Source of the DNA: Clostridiales bacterium Firm_14
Lineage (GTDB): Bacteria > Bacillota > Clostridia > Saccharofermentanales > Saccharofermentanaceae
Assembly: GCA_001604135.1 (NCBI GenBank)
Contig: LVAT01000013.1
Span: 62,001-126,000, forward strand
DNA: 64,000 nt
Reading direction: 5' to 3'
Each line of letters starts with the position of its first letter. Positions within the stretch are counted from its first letter, which is position 1. Position numbers and translations under genes: made by a program. Below are positions 33,182 to 42,833 of the stretch, piece after piece. The notes under the pieces are model-generated. The model did no database searches. It was not told the DNA's origin and was given only the letters and a program-made list of their open reading frames with translations.

Positions 33182-35836
33182 ATGGCAAGAATTGATTCAA
33201 TCAGCAAGGCGTTTGATCCGAATGAAGCTGAAGCAAGGCTTTATACAAAGTGGATGACAAACAATTATTTCCAGCCGAAGGCAGGCAAGACAGGGAAGAC
33301 ATTCTCTATCGTGATGCCTCCGCCGAATATCACGGGTCAGCTCCACATGGGTCACGCTCTGGATAATACACTGCAGGATACCCTCACAAGATATAAGAGA
33401 ATGGCTGGCTATGAGACACTCTGGCTTCCCGGTACAGACCATGCGTCAATCGCTACAGAGGCCAGGATCGTTGCTACCATGCGTGAGGAAGGCCTTACAA
33501 AGGACGATCTCGGACGTGAGAAGTTCCTTGAGAGAGCATGGGAATGGAAAAAACAGTACGGTGGAAGGATCGTAGAGCAGTTAAAGAAGATCGGTTCTTC
33601 CTGCGACTGGTCAAAAGAGCGCTTCACTATGGATGAAGGATGCTCTGAAGCAGTTAAGGAAGTTTTCGTAAAGTATTATAATCAGGGCCTCATCTACAGA
33701 GGCGAGAGGATCATCAACTGGTGCCCTCACTGCCTTACATCGATCTCCAATGCTGAGGTTGATTATGCTGATCAGGCTGGCCATTTCTGGCATTTGAGAT
33801 ATCCTTTCGAGGATGGTTCAGGATATATCGATCTTGCAACAACAAGACCTGAGACACTCCTTGGTGATACAGCTGTTGCTGTTAACCCTAAGGACGAGCG
33901 TTATAAGGATGTTATCGGCAAGATGCTCATCCTGCCTCTCGTAGGCCGTAAGATCCCTGTAATCGCTGATGATTACGTTGATATCGAATTCGGTACTGGT
34001 GCCGTTAAGATCACTCCTGCACATGACCCTAATGACTTTGAAGTTGGTCAGCGTCACGGACTTGAGGTAATCACTGTTCTTACAGAAGATGCCAAGATCA
34101 CTGAGGATTATCCGAAGTATGCCGGCATGGACAGATACGAAGCAAGAGAAGCCATCGTTAAGGATCTTGAAGAGGGCGGATTCCTTACTGAGATCGAAGA
34201 TTATTCCCACAACGTCGGTACGTGCTACAGATGCGGAACAACGATCGAGCCCCGTGTATCACTTCAGTGGTTCGTTAAGATGGAAGAACTCGCAAAGCCT
34301 GCTATCGAGGCAGTAAAAAACGGTTCCATCAGATTTGTACCTGAGAGATTTTCTAAGAACTACTTCAACTGGATGGAAGACATCAGAGACTGGTGTATCT
34401 CAAGACAGCTCTGGTGGGGTCACAGGATCCCTGCATTCTATTGTGATGACTGCGGTGAGTTAGTCGTTACAAAGGAAGCAACATGCACATGCCCTAAGTG
34501 CGGCAAGGAGATGCGTCAGGATCCTGATACTCTCGATACATGGTTCTCATCAGCACTCTGGCCTTTCTCAACTCTTGGATGGCCCGAAAAGACTGAGGAT
34601 CTTGCAAAGTTCTATCCTACGGATACTCTCGTTACAGGCTATGACATCATTACATTCTGGGTTTCCAGAATGATCGTTGCAGGTCTTGCACACATGGATG
34701 ATGTTCCTTTCAGAGACGTTCTCATTCATGGTCTTGTAAGAGACTCACAGGGCAGAAAGATGAGTAAGTCTTTAGGCAACGGAATCGATCCTCTCGAGGT
34801 AATCGAGCAGAACGGCTGCGACGCTTTGAGATTTGCTCTCGTTACAGGCAACGCTCCGGGAAATGACCAGAGATTCCAGGAAGATAAGATCCTCATGGGA
34901 CGTAATCTTTCCAACAAGATCTGGAATGCCATGAGATTCGTTGTCATGAATACTGATGACGAGTTCACTCCTGATATGGTTGATGAGTCCATCTTCACAA
35001 CAGAAGACAAGTGGATCTTAACTGAGCTCCACGACCTCATCTCTGAAGCAACGGTCAATATCGATAACTACGAGTTCGGCGTTGCTTTGAGCAAGATCGT
35101 CGATTTCCTCTGGGATAACTTCTGCGACTGGTATATCGAGATCGCGAAGAGCAGACTCTACGATAAGGACTGCAAGACAAGAAATAACGCTATTTACCTC
35201 TTAAACTATGTTCTTGGAGAGGCAATGAAGCTCTTACATCCTTTCATGCCTTTCATCACTGAAGAGGTATATTCCAACCTTGTGGTTGCTGATAAGGCTG
35301 AATCCATCATGATCGCTGAGTGGCCTGAGGCAGACAAGGTTCTTTCAAGCAGTGAAGATGCAGAGATGATGAACACCATGATCGATGCGATCAGAGGCAT
35401 CCGTGCAGTTCGTAAGAACATGGATGTTGCTCCTTCACGTAAGGCTCACATCATCGTAGTTACATCATCTGATAAGATCGCTGATATGTTCACTCAGGGC
35501 GAGGGATTCCTTGAAAGACTTGCTTCCGTAAGCAGCCTTGAGACAAGAACTACAAAGGACGGCATCCCGTCAACTGCTGTACAGGCAGTTTTCGGCGGCG
35601 GTGAGATCTACATTCCTTTGGAAGACCTTATTGATATAGCAAAAGAGCTTGAAAGACTTGATAAGGAGAAGACAAGGCTTGACGGTGAGATCAAGCGCCT
35701 TAACGGCAAGCTCTCCAATGAATCGTTTGTAAGCAAGGCACCTGCTGCGGTTGTTGAGCAGGAGAGAGCAAAGCTTGCAAAATATGAAGAAATGTATGCT
35801 AATCTTTCGGATAGAATAGAGGTTTTGAGCAAATAA
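33182..35836 (+). CDS. valS: valine-tRNA ligase
   Basis: An 884-residue class I synthetase. HIGH-type motif is QLHMGHAL in the PPPNITG context, the editing domain is present (TTRPETLLGDTAVAVNP), zinc-ribbon cysteines occur near CDDCGE and CPKCGK, and the KMSKS motif is GRKMSKSLGNG near residue 523. The C-terminal coiled coil (about 815-884) that clamps the tRNA is intact. It begins 21 bases after the ROK kinase gene. No T-box leader is present. Confidence 0.97.
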   Translation: MARIDSISKAFDPNEAEARLYTKWMTNNYFQPKAGKTGKTFSIVMPPPNITGQLHMGHALDNTLQDTLTRYKRMAGYETLWLPGTDHASIATEARIVATMREEGLTKDDLGREKFLERAWEWKKQYGGRIVEQLKKIGSSCDWSKERFTMDEGCSEAVKEVFVKYYNQGLIYRGERIINWCPHCLTSISNAEVDYADQAGHFWHLRYPFEDGSGYIDLATTRPETLLGDTAVAVNPKDERYKDVIGKMLILPLVGRKIPVIADDYVDIEFGTGAVKITPAHDPNDFEVGQRHGLEVITVLTEDAKITEDYPKYAGMDRYEAREAIVKDLEEGGFLTEIEDYSHNVGTCYRCGTTIEPRVSLQWFVKMEELAKPAIEAVKNGSIRFVPERFSKNYFNWMEDIRDWCISRQLWWGHRIPAFYCDDCGELVVTKEATCTCPKCGKEMRQDPDTLDTWFSSALWPFSTLGWPEKTEDLAKFYPTDTLVTGYDIITFWVSRMIVAGLAHMDDVPFRDVLIHGLVRDSQGRKMSKSLGNGIDPLEVIEQNGCDALRFALVTGNAPGNDQRFQEDKILMGRNLSNKIWNAMRFVVMNTDDEFTPDMVDESIFTTEDKWILTELHDLISEATVNIDNYEFGVALSKIVDFLWDNFCDWYIEIAKSRLYDKDCKTRNNAIYLLNYVLGEAMKLLHPFMPFITEEVYSNLVVADKAESIMIAEWPEADKVLSSSEDAEMMNTMIDAIRGIRAVRKNMDVAPSRKAHIIVVTSSDKIADMFTQGEGFLERLASVSSLETRTTKDGIPSTAVQAVFGGGEIYIPLEDLIDIAKELERLDKEKTRLDGEIKRLNGKLSNESFVSKAPAAVVEQERAKLAKYEEMYANLSDRIEVLSK

Positions 35837-35851
35837 TAAGGAGGAGTTTCT

Positions 35852-36610
35852 ATGACAAATGAACTCGAAAACAAAGAACTGATCGAAAAGCTTCCTAAGG
35901 AAGGGGTGCATTGCTATCCTGCCAGCGCTTCTAAGATCACACGTAACAGGATCCTTTCTGTTATCTTCTGTGTAATTGGTGTTTTCCTTGTACTTGTAGG
36001 CTTGCTTAAGGTCAGTGACAACATCATTAAGATCGGACTTTTTGTAGTTGGCGGATTAAGTGCTCTTATCAGCATCTTGGTATTTGCTCAGTCTTTCCTC
36101 ATCGCTAAGTTCCGTGTAGCTGTTGACTACAATGAGAAGAGCGTTGTTTTGAGATACCGCTACAGCAAGATCACCATTCCTTTCGAGAACTTCGACGGAA
36201 GAGACGGATCACCTGATCAGGCTGAAGAACTCATCAACAAGAACTTTAAGAAGGATACAACATACTATCTCGTTCTTGATGACGTATTTGAGGATGCGTG
36301 CTATCAGACATCTTCCACTGATCTTGAATCTGTAGACGATTTCAAGCAGCTCCGTGACGAGTGCTTCGCTATCGCTGAGGCATACGGTGCAAGGAACAGC
36401 AAGGATAAGGTCAAGTTCTACTATGAGAAGGGCGAGACATCCGATACAGGTTCTACAGAGATCGACGCCGTTATCGAAGAGACCAGAGCCGAAAAGAAGG
36501 CCGAGGAAGAAGCTGAGGCTAAGAAGAGAGAAGAAGAGCAGGCTGCAGCTGAAGAAGCCGCTAAGGCATCTGAAGAAGCTGAAGCAGAAGAGAAATCTGA
36601 CGAAGAGTAA
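35852..36610 (+). CDS. membrane protein with charged C-terminal coil
   Basis: A 252-residue protein with two adjacent membrane helices at about 33-52 and 57-84, a cytoplasmic PH-like or YcxB-like beta domain (VDYNEKSVVLRYRYSKITIPFEN), and an Ala/Glu/Lys-rich C-terminal coiled coil of about 45 residues. The function is unknown. It follows valS by 15 bases with an AAGGAGGAG ribosome site and ends at a bidirectional terminator. Confidence 0.78.
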   Translation: MTNELENKELIEKLPKEGVHCYPASASKITRNRILSVIFCVIGVFLVLVGLLKVSDNIIKIGLFVVGGLSALISILVFAQSFLIAKFRVAVDYNEKSVVLRYRYSKITIPFENFDGRDGSPDQAEELINKNFKKDTTYYLVLDDVFEDACYQTSSTDLESVDDFKQLRDECFAIAEAYGARNSKDKVKFYYEKGETSDTGSTEIDAVIEETRAEKKAEEEAEAKKREEEQAAAEEAAKASEEAEAEEKSDEE

Positions 36611-36628
36611 TCTTTTGCAGTTGGATCA

Positions 36629-36669
36629 AAAAATTAATAAGGCTGTCTCATTTGAGGCAGCCTATTATA
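36629..36669. terminator. bidirectional terminator
   Basis: GGCTGTCTCA (36641-36650) pairs with TGAGGCAGCC (36653-36662), with one G-U pair, and has A-rich sequence on the left and T-rich sequence on the right. It serves the converging membrane protein and rluF genes. Its right arm overlaps the first bases before the rluF stop. Confidence 0.8.
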
Positions 36670-37375
36670 TGTCTTTAAGTAATTCCTTTTTCTCGCCCGC
36701 GGTCAGATAACGCCATTTCCCGGTCTCCAAGTCACCTAAGGTGATGTTCATGAATCTGATCCTCTTAAGTCTTGTGACCTTATAGCCTAAGTATTCGCAC
36801 ATCCTTCTGATCTGGCGGTTAAGACCCTGATGAAGGATTATCTTAAATGTCTTATCACCGGCGGGTTTGAGCTTGCAGGGAAGCGTAAGCTGCCCCAATA
36901 CCGGAACGCCTGATTCCATTGATCTTATGAAGTTCTTATCGTAAGGCCTGTTTACGGTTACAAGGTATTCCTTCTCGTGACCGTTCTCGGCTCTTAAGAG
37001 CTTATTTACTATGGAACCGTCATTGGTAAGAAGGATAAGTCCTGAGGAGTTCTTATCAAGCCGTCCGACTGGGAATATGCGCTCGTCAAATCCGATGTAA
37101 TCAATGATGTTGGAAGGATCTCTCTTATCGGTCGTGCATGTGACTCCGAGGGGCTTGTTGAATGCGATATAGACCATATCGTCATCCGGCGTAACCTTCA
37201 TGCCGTTAACAAGAACAATATCGCCATCCATGACTTTGCTGCCCTGAGCGGCAACTTCGCCGTTTATGGTAACTTTTCCCGATTCGATGAGGGTATCAGC
37301 TTCACGCCTGGAACAAAGTCCTGACGAAGCTATGTATTTATTGATCCTTATGCCCCCGTTATCAGTCCCAGGCAT
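36665..37375 (-). CDS. rluF: 23S rRNA pseudouridine synthase RluF-like
   Basis: A 236-residue RsuA/RluB/E/F family enzyme with an N-terminal S4 RNA-binding domain (RINKYIASSGLCSRREAD) and catalytic D107 in PVGRLDKNSSG. The stretch LRAENGHEKEYLVTVNRPYDKNFIRSM and VTRLKRIRFMN closely follow RluF, which modifies U2604 of 23S rRNA. RluF itself is likely but RluB is an alternative. Its ATG overlaps the end of the histidine kinase gene by 14 bases, so it is expressed with the two-component pair. Confidence 0.9.
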   Translation of the reverse strand: MPGTDNGGIRINKYIASSGLCSRREADTLIESGKVTINGEVAAQGSKVMDGDIVLVNGMKVTPDDDMVYIAFNKPLGVTCTTDKRDPSNIIDYIGFDERIFPVGRLDKNSSGLILLTNDGSIVNKLLRAENGHEKEYLVTVNRPYDKNFIRSMESGVPVLGQLTLPCKLKPAGDKTFKIILHQGLNRQIRRMCEYLGYKVTRLKRIRFMNITLGDLETGKWRYLTAGEKKELLKDI

Positions 37376-39164
37376 CCGGAACCTCGGCTTTGCTCAATGT
37401 GAATGTAAAGGTAGAACCTTCCTCGTACTTGCTGTTAACCGTGATCGTCTCACCCATGTAAGTTAGGAGCTCTTTGGCAATAGAGAGGCCAAGGCCTGAA
37501 CCCTTCTTACCACGGGCACGGTCAGCCTTGAAGAATCTGTCGAAGATATGGCCGATGTCGTACTCGTGGATGCCTTGTCCGGTATCTACTACAGATATGT
37601 AAACCTTCTTCTCGTCTTCGATATAATCCGTGACGATAGTGATGCTCTTGCCGTTTGGCGTGTACTTTTTGGCATTGTCCAAAAGGATAACGAGGATCTG
37701 CTCAACACGGTCGGGGTTACCGTTAACAGTAGGAAGCACACCGTAGTTATTCTGCACGGAGAACTTGATCCCGGCTTCCTTCATGATGGGCTTAAATCTG
37801 ATCTCGATATTGGAGATCAAGGTGTTTACGTTGAACGGGAACATCTTAAATGCGAGCGTTCTGGACTGGAGCTTGGAGAGCTCTAACATGTCGTCGATAA
37901 GACGGGAAAGTCTCATTGTCTCGTTTAAGATGATCTGGTAGTAACGCTGACGGTCAGATTCTTTCTTTACCATGCCGTCAGACAGAGGCTCGATGAGACC
38001 TCTCAATGTCTGAAGAGGAGTACGGAGCTCGTGTGAGATGTTTGCAACGTAGTCCTGACGGAATCTCTCGTTCTTCTGTTCCTCGAAAATATCACGGAAG
38101 AAGCCCGTGGCACCTACAACCTTAGTAGGATCGGTGGAGTCGAATTTAGGGATGATCGTACACTGGTAAGCGTAGTCTCTCGTGTCGATCTGTCTTGTCT
38201 TTGTCTCGCCTGAAGCGATGCAGTCCTCGAAATCAGTCCATACGTCATCGAAAGGAATGAGCTGGAGTCTTTCCGTAAACATGTTATTCTTCTCGGCACG
38301 TTCGAATATCTGGTGAATGGCCTTATTTGTAGTTACAGGAACGGACTTGCTGTTTACAACGACGATACCGTCTGAAATTACGTCGAAGATATCCTGCAGC
38401 TGGTTACGCTCGGCGGTAAGATCGCTTATAGACTTTGAGAGCCTGTCAGCGAGGAAGTTAAATGACTGGCCGAGCTCACCGATCTCGCCCTTATGCGATT
38501 CGTCAGCCCTGATATTGAAGTTTCCTTTACCGTATTCCATTGCGACTTCATTGATCTTCTGGAGAGGCAATACCATTCGGCTTACGAATGCGTAAGCAGG
38601 AACGAGCATAGCGCAGGCAGCCATCAATGTGGCAAGGGACAGGATGTTTAAGTATTTACCGATAAGTCCGTCATACTTATCTAGTGCGGACATTGAATAA
38701 AGGTAGAACGGGCTGCCGCCAATAAATACCGTGATCCTGCAGACGAGGATCTGTTCGGTCAAACTCATTTCCTTAATGTAGAAAGCCATTCCATTGATAT
38801 CTTCGTAGTCGAAGAAAAGCAGTTCTGAATATACTTCTGCGGTGGTGCCCGGCTTCATGTTACGGTGTTCGAGACTTGTACAGTTGACGACATCGCCGTT
38901 CATGTTGACGAGGTAATAATCATGCCCGGTGGCATAACTCGATTCAAAGAAATAGCGCCTGAAATCTGCGCTGTCAAAAAGCTCAGGGTTAGCGGAGAAG
39001 ATCTCATTGTACCTGAGGTCCTGAGCGATGGATGTCTCGACCTCCATCTGCAAAGTCGAACTTCTTCCTGCAACGATAAAGGCAATTGTCGCAATAATGG
39101 CGGAAGCCAAAAGTGATAATACGACAAGAGACATTGTTCGCCTGAGAAGCGTACTTTGGAACAT
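37362..39164 (-). CDS. WalK/PhoR-like sensor histidine kinase
   Basis: A 600-residue kinase with membrane segments at about 12-33 and 171-193 around an extracellular sensor of about 135 residues, then a HAMP domain (about 194-250), a PAS domain (about 255-365), HisKA with H378 in ANISHELRTPL and a HATPase domain (GSGLGLSIAKEL). This architecture matches WalK/PhoR/ResE. WalK is possible, but yycH, yycI and walJ are missing next to it. It starts one base after the regulator stop, so it is the cognate kinase. Targets may include the divergent lipoprotein genes, by position. Confidence 0.93.
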   Translation of the reverse strand: MFQSTLLRRTMSLVVLSLLASAIIATIAFIVAGRSSTLQMEVETSIAQDLRYNEIFSANPELFDSADFRRYFFESSYATGHDYYLVNMNGDVVNCTSLEHRNMKPGTTAEVYSELLFFDYEDINGMAFYIKEMSLTEQILVCRITVFIGGSPFYLYSMSALDKYDGLIGKYLNILSLATLMAACAMLVPAYAFVSRMVLPLQKINEVAMEYGKGNFNIRADESHKGEIGELGQSFNFLADRLSKSISDLTAERNQLQDIFDVISDGIVVVNSKSVPVTTNKAIHQIFERAEKNNMFTERLQLIPFDDVWTDFEDCIASGETKTRQIDTRDYAYQCTIIPKFDSTDPTKVVGATGFFRDIFEEQKNERFRQDYVANISHELRTPLQTLRGLIEPLSDGMVKKESDRQRYYQIILNETMRLSRLIDDMLELSKLQSRTLAFKMFPFNVNTLISNIEIRFKPIMKEAGIKFSVQNNYGVLPTVNGNPDRVEQILVILLDNAKKYTPNGKSITIVTDYIEDEKKVYISVVDTGQGIHEYDIGHIFDRFFKADRARGKKGSGLGLSIAKELLTYMGETITVNSKYEEGSTFTFTLSKAEVPDAWD

Positions 39165-39851
39165 TTATGAGACCTCGAATTTATAACCGATGCCGTAGAT
39201 CGTCTGAATGGACCAGGGTGCGTTGTTATATGTGATCTTCTGTCTGATCCTCTTAATGTGTGTATCTACCGTTCTGGAGTCGCCGTTATAATCGATTCCC
39301 CAGACTGCTTCCAATATCTGGTCACGGCCGAAAACCTGTCCCGGATGGGAAGCGAGGAGATAAAGGATCTCAACTTCCTTAGGAGTGCAGGGAACGCTCT
39401 CGCCGTTTGATTTAACAGAATAATTGTTGAGATTGATCTCAAGTCCTGTGAAGGAGAGAACCGAAGAGGGCTTGGGCGTGTCGCCGAAACGGCGGAGAAC
39501 GGCCTTAACTCTTGCGATTACTTCACGGGGAGAGAAGGGCTTTACGATATAGTCATCCGCACCTAATTCCAGACCAACGATCTTATCGATCTCTTCACCC
39601 TTAGCGGTAAGCATGATTATGGGAGTAGCCATAGTTTTTCTGATCTCACGGCATACATCAAGGCCGCTCATCTCGGGCATCATTACATCAAGAAGGATGA
39701 GGTCGGGCTTGGTTGTCTGAGCCATTTCGAGGGATTCTTTGCCGTCATAAGCATCAGAATGAGTGAAATTATCGTTGTCGAGATATAAGCTTAATGATTC
39801 GTGAACGACCGGATCATCGTCGCAGATTAAAATGTTAGGTGCAACTGCCAT
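39165..39851 (-). CDS. OmpR/PhoB-family response regulator
   Basis: A 228-residue regulator with a receiver domain (D11-D13 acidic cluster, phospho-acceptor D55 in LLDVMMPE, K in YIVKPFSP) and a winged-helix DNA-binding domain ending at about 228 (VDTHIKRIRQKI). An AGGGGG ribosome site lies upstream of the ATG. It is the first gene of the regulator-kinase-rluF operon, read from a promoter at 39879-39908 and divergent from the lipoprotein cluster. Confidence 0.94.
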   Translation of the reverse strand: MAVAPNILICDDDPVVHESLSLYLDNDNFTHSDAYDGKESLEMAQTTKPDLILLDVMMPEMSGLDVCREIRKTMATPIIMLTAKGEEIDKIVGLELGADDYIVKPFSPREVIARVKAVLRRFGDTPKPSSVLSFTGLEINLNNYSVKSNGESVPCTPKEVEILYLLASHPGQVFGRDQILEAVWGIDYNGDSRTVDTHIKRIRQKITYNNAPWSIQTIYGIGYKFEVS

Positions 39852-39878
39852 ATTATAGACCCCCTAGTTATAGTAATA

Positions 39879-39908
39879 ATTATATTATTCTTGATTTAAA
39901 AAGTGTAA
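39879..39908 (-). promoter_or_regulatory. promoter of the regulator-kinase-rluF operon
   Basis: On the minus strand TTACAC (39903-39908) and TATAAT (39879-39884) are 18 bases apart, placing the start about 20 bases before the regulator's ATG. Confidence 0.65.
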
Positions 39909-39943
39909 TCGTAATTGAAAAATCAAAGAAAAATATTATTTTA

Positions 39944-39972
39944 TTGTCTTTTGAGAATTTTAATTATAGAAT
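39944..39972 (+). promoter_or_regulatory. promoter of the lipoprotein cluster
   Basis: TTGTCT (39944-39949) and TAGAAT (39967-39972) are 17 bases apart; an AAGGGAGGG ribosome site at about 39988 precedes the GTG start. Confidence 0.6.
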
Positions 39973-40004
39973 TTATTAATACCTTTTAAGGGAGGGTAAT
40001 ACAG

Positions 40005-41351
40005 GTGAAAAAGATTTTTTGGGAAAAAACTGCATCTGTCGTTATGGCCGGTGCTTTTATATTAAGCCTTACAGGCTGTCTTGATTTTGGAAACAGCAAA
40101 AAGGCGATCCTCGAATCCGCTGAGGCTTTTGCAGAGACTGTTGCAAGCGCTGATGCTTCTGCGCTTATCAAGAACTCAGGACTCGATAAGAAGAGCAAGG
40201 AAGCAACTGAACTTTCGGATACTTTGTCTTTAGATGGCAAGTCCGATGAGGATAAGGCTTTCTATGAAGCAGTCGAGAAGACGATCGAATACGAGATCGA
40301 TGAAGAGTCTTACACAAACAAGAAGGGCGAAGCTTCAGTAGACATCATTTTCACGATCGCTGATTATGAGGAAGTACTTAAGACTGAGTATACAAAGATC
40401 GATGATCTCACAGCTGCCGTTAAGAAGGCTGACACTGTTGAGATCAAGTTCACTGCCGAATTCGTTAAGAATGACGACAAGGAATGGATCGTTGATAATG
40501 TCGGCAGCAAGAAGTTCATGAAGATCTATGAATACAGAAATCAGGAGATAAAGCTCGCTCTTACAGCTGAGATGATCACTGGATTCATTGACAGAAACAT
40601 GAGCTCCTTCTGGCTTGCTGATGACGGTAAGTACAAGAATACTCTGTTCATTGAGTACAATTACTACTTCAAGTCCGATGTCCTCGAATATAAGGACCGC
40701 GGCGTTAAGCTCTATTTCAAGATCCTTAAGGACGGCACTCAGGTATTTACAGGCGCGCAAGAGGATTTCGGCGTATCCACAAATATCAAGTGCAAGGTTT
40801 CCAATGAGGATCTCGGACTTAAGAACACTGAATATTTAGAGGCCGGCAAATATGATATCGAGCTCTATATGATCGATTCAGACGGTGAGAAACTTGTCGA
40901 TACGGTATCGGTTTCTGTCGAGAAGTCTGCTCCTCAGCCTACAACGAAAGTATTGCAGGGCGAAGGTGACTATTTCGTATTCCAGGATCAGGAATTCAAG
41001 AAGAAGATCCTCGCATGCGGCTGGCTCAACACAGACAACACATTGAAGAATGCGAAGACATATTCCAAGGATGTTAAGAATATGTGCTTCTCCTTCAAGG
41101 TAGATCAGTCCGTAACGGAAGAGCTTGACTATGCTTACTACTATTCAGAGAAGAGCGACAAGGCTTCTCTCGAAGAGGCAATGAAGACAGCCGTATATCA
41201 TGGCAGCGTTAAGCCTAAGCAGTTTACTGAAGGTTACTTCTATGACTTCCTCTACAAGATGGATCAGGCTAAGACAGGCGTATACATCATCGCCGTATTC
41301 GCTCATGGTACAAACAACGTGATCATGATCGGCTACGTTACAGTTTCATAA
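40005..41351 (+). CDS. large lipoprotein, first of three related
   Basis: A 448-residue lipoprotein starting with GTG, with lipobox LTGC at C25. An N-terminal region of about 170 residues resembles DUF4878/LysM-less NTF2-like secreted domains only weakly; a beta-rich middle domain (LEAGKYDIELYMIDSDGEKLVD) and a C-terminal domain (CFSFKVDQSVTEELDYAYYY) follow. The whole layout repeats in the next gene, so the two are paralogues. No function is known. It is divergent from a two-component system, which suggests it may be part of that system's regulon; this is inference. Confidence 0.78.
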   Translation: MKKIFWEKTASVVMAGAFILSLTGCLDFGNSKKAILESAEAFAETVASADASALIKNSGLDKKSKEATELSDTLSLDGKSDEDKAFYEAVEKTIEYEIDEESYTNKKGEASVDIIFTIADYEEVLKTEYTKIDDLTAAVKKADTVEIKFTAEFVKNDDKEWIVDNVGSKKFMKIYEYRNQEIKLALTAEMITGFIDRNMSSFWLADDGKYKNTLFIEYNYYFKSDVLEYKDRGVKLYFKILKDGTQVFTGAQEDFGVSTNIKCKVSNEDLGLKNTEYLEAGKYDIELYMIDSDGEKLVDTVSVSVEKSAPQPTTKVLQGEGDYFVFQDQEFKKKILACGWLNTDNTLKNAKTYSKDVKNMCFSFKVDQSVTEELDYAYYYSEKSDKASLEEAMKTAVYHGSVKPKQFTEGYFYDFLYKMDQAKTGVYIIAVFAHGTNNVIMIGYVTVS

Positions 41352-41402
41352 GATTCTGCCTAATTGTATTGACTGCGTTTTGATATAATAAGCGAAAATA
41401 AG

Positions 41403-41430
41403 GTGGCGCCTTCATAACAGAGGGCGCCAC
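41403..41430 (+). terminator. hairpin between the first and second lipoprotein genes
   Basis: GTGGCGCC (41403-41410) pairs with GGCGCCAC (41423-41430). The tail TTAAATG is a weak T run. A TATAAT at 41382-41387 lies upstream, so it may end the first gene's transcript or form a leader hairpin for the second gene. Confidence 0.5.
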
Positions 41431-41453
41431 TTAAATGTGAGGTTAATTGCTTA

Positions 41454-42812
41454 ATGCGGGACATTAAGAGGATAGTATCGATACTTTTAGCAGGTTGCAT
41501 CATCATTACGGCAGCAGGCTGTAATAAGCAGCCTGAAGTTGATGTAAGACCTGTTTGCGAGGCTTTTTTCGCTGACGTAAAGGAAGGAAATGCTTCTAAG
41601 CTCATAACCTATTTTGATTCTTCAGACACCACTGTTGAAGACTTAAACAGCATCATCAATCCTTCAGGACTTAATGAAGAGCAAAATGCTTATCTTGATG
41701 CGATCAGGAAGACTAATGACTTCACCGTCCAGGATCCCGTTTATGACTATGAAGCCAAGACGGCTACTGTTTTCGTTTCTTTCTATCAGGCCGACTATTT
41801 AGCTTCGGAAGTAAAAGCCGCTAAGGACTTTGAATCCTATGAATCTGCGCTGTCTTCAGTCCCGAACAAGATACAGACATTGAATGTTACTGTTGATTTC
41901 AGCGGTGAGACTCAGAAGATCGTTGATCCCAAAGTGCTCATAGATACAGTTTATGCGTTTACATCTGCAGAAAACAATGTAATGCCCGGAAAGCTTAAGG
42001 ATTACTGCAAGAATGCTGAGTTTGTACTTGCTCCCGAGAGGATATATACAAATGCAAAAGAAATCGGCATCAGGGTTACTTTTGATAAGGCTCTCTTTGG
42101 CTACAGCTTTGTTCCCGGTATCCGCTACTATGTGCTGAAGGGCAATGACCCCCTCTATACATCTGATGTCATGGAGATAACCGAAGAAGTCGTAAGACTG
42201 GATCTGACAAGAGAGATGGCAGGCGATTCTTCTTATAACGAAAACGGATTCCTTACAGAGGGTATCTATACCTTCAAGGTAACTGATGACAGGGATAATG
42301 AGATCATTTCCCTGAACTGCAGGGTCCAGACTAAGACCTATGAGAAGGAAACTGTAGCATTTAAGAATCTTAAGAATGACTATTATCTCTCTAACCTCGT
42401 ATTTGATTTCAAAGATGAGGACATGAAGACGAATGTTTATGAGTATAAGTCCGGCTGGTGGGATTATGACGGCACTTCCATAGGCAAGAGCGCATTCGGT
42501 TCCAACACGAAGACGCTCGGATTCTCACTTGCGGTAAACAGCGACATAACAGGCGAGCTGTACTATGATTACTTCTACAGCAAGGATGCCGATTTTAAGG
42601 GCATTAATTTGGAGCAGCCGTTAAGCTCTGCTTCATGCAAGCCGTCTGCTTATGAAGACCAGACCTGTTATAATCTCGATTATTCTTCAGAGAAGTTCGA
42701 ACCGGGCTTCTATGGGATCGTTGTTTACAGTGATGCGTCGAAGACACACATTGTCATGACCGCAGCTTGTATCGTCGTTAAGGAGAGCAGCACGGACATA
42801 AAGGGCACTTGA
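41454..42812 (+). CDS. large lipoprotein, paralogue of the preceding one
   Basis: A 452-residue lipoprotein with lipobox TAAGC at C23. It matches the upstream gene domain by domain: N-terminal helical/beta region, middle domain (LTEGIYTFKVTDDRDNEIISLNCRV, counterpart of the other's LEAGKYDIEL), and C-terminal domain (LGFSLAVNSDITGELYYDYFYS, counterpart of CFSFKVDQSVTEEL). Identity is low, so the duplication is old. The function is unknown. A GAGG ribosome site lies some 12 bases upstream of the ATG. Confidence 0.78.
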   Translation: MRDIKRIVSILLAGCIIITAAGCNKQPEVDVRPVCEAFFADVKEGNASKLITYFDSSDTTVEDLNSIINPSGLNEEQNAYLDAIRKTNDFTVQDPVYDYEAKTATVFVSFYQADYLASEVKAAKDFESYESALSSVPNKIQTLNVTVDFSGETQKIVDPKVLIDTVYAFTSAENNVMPGKLKDYCKNAEFVLAPERIYTNAKEIGIRVTFDKALFGYSFVPGIRYYVLKGNDPLYTSDVMEITEEVVRLDLTREMAGDSSYNENGFLTEGIYTFKVTDDRDNEIISLNCRVQTKTYEKETVAFKNLKNDYYLSNLVFDFKDEDMKTNVYEYKSGWWDYDGTSIGKSAFGSNTKTLGFSLAVNSDITGELYYDYFYSKDADFKGINLEQPLSSASCKPSAYEDQTCYNLDYSSEKFEPGFYGIVVYSDASKTHIVMTAACIVVKESSTDIKGT

Positions 42813-42833
42813 GGCCTGATCACATGAGGTTTT

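Noticed and set aside
37362-39851. WalKR system named outright
   Set aside because: Domain layout fits, but the accessory genes yycH, yycI and walJ are missing and PhoR-PhoB-like pairs have the same architecture, so no gene symbol was given.
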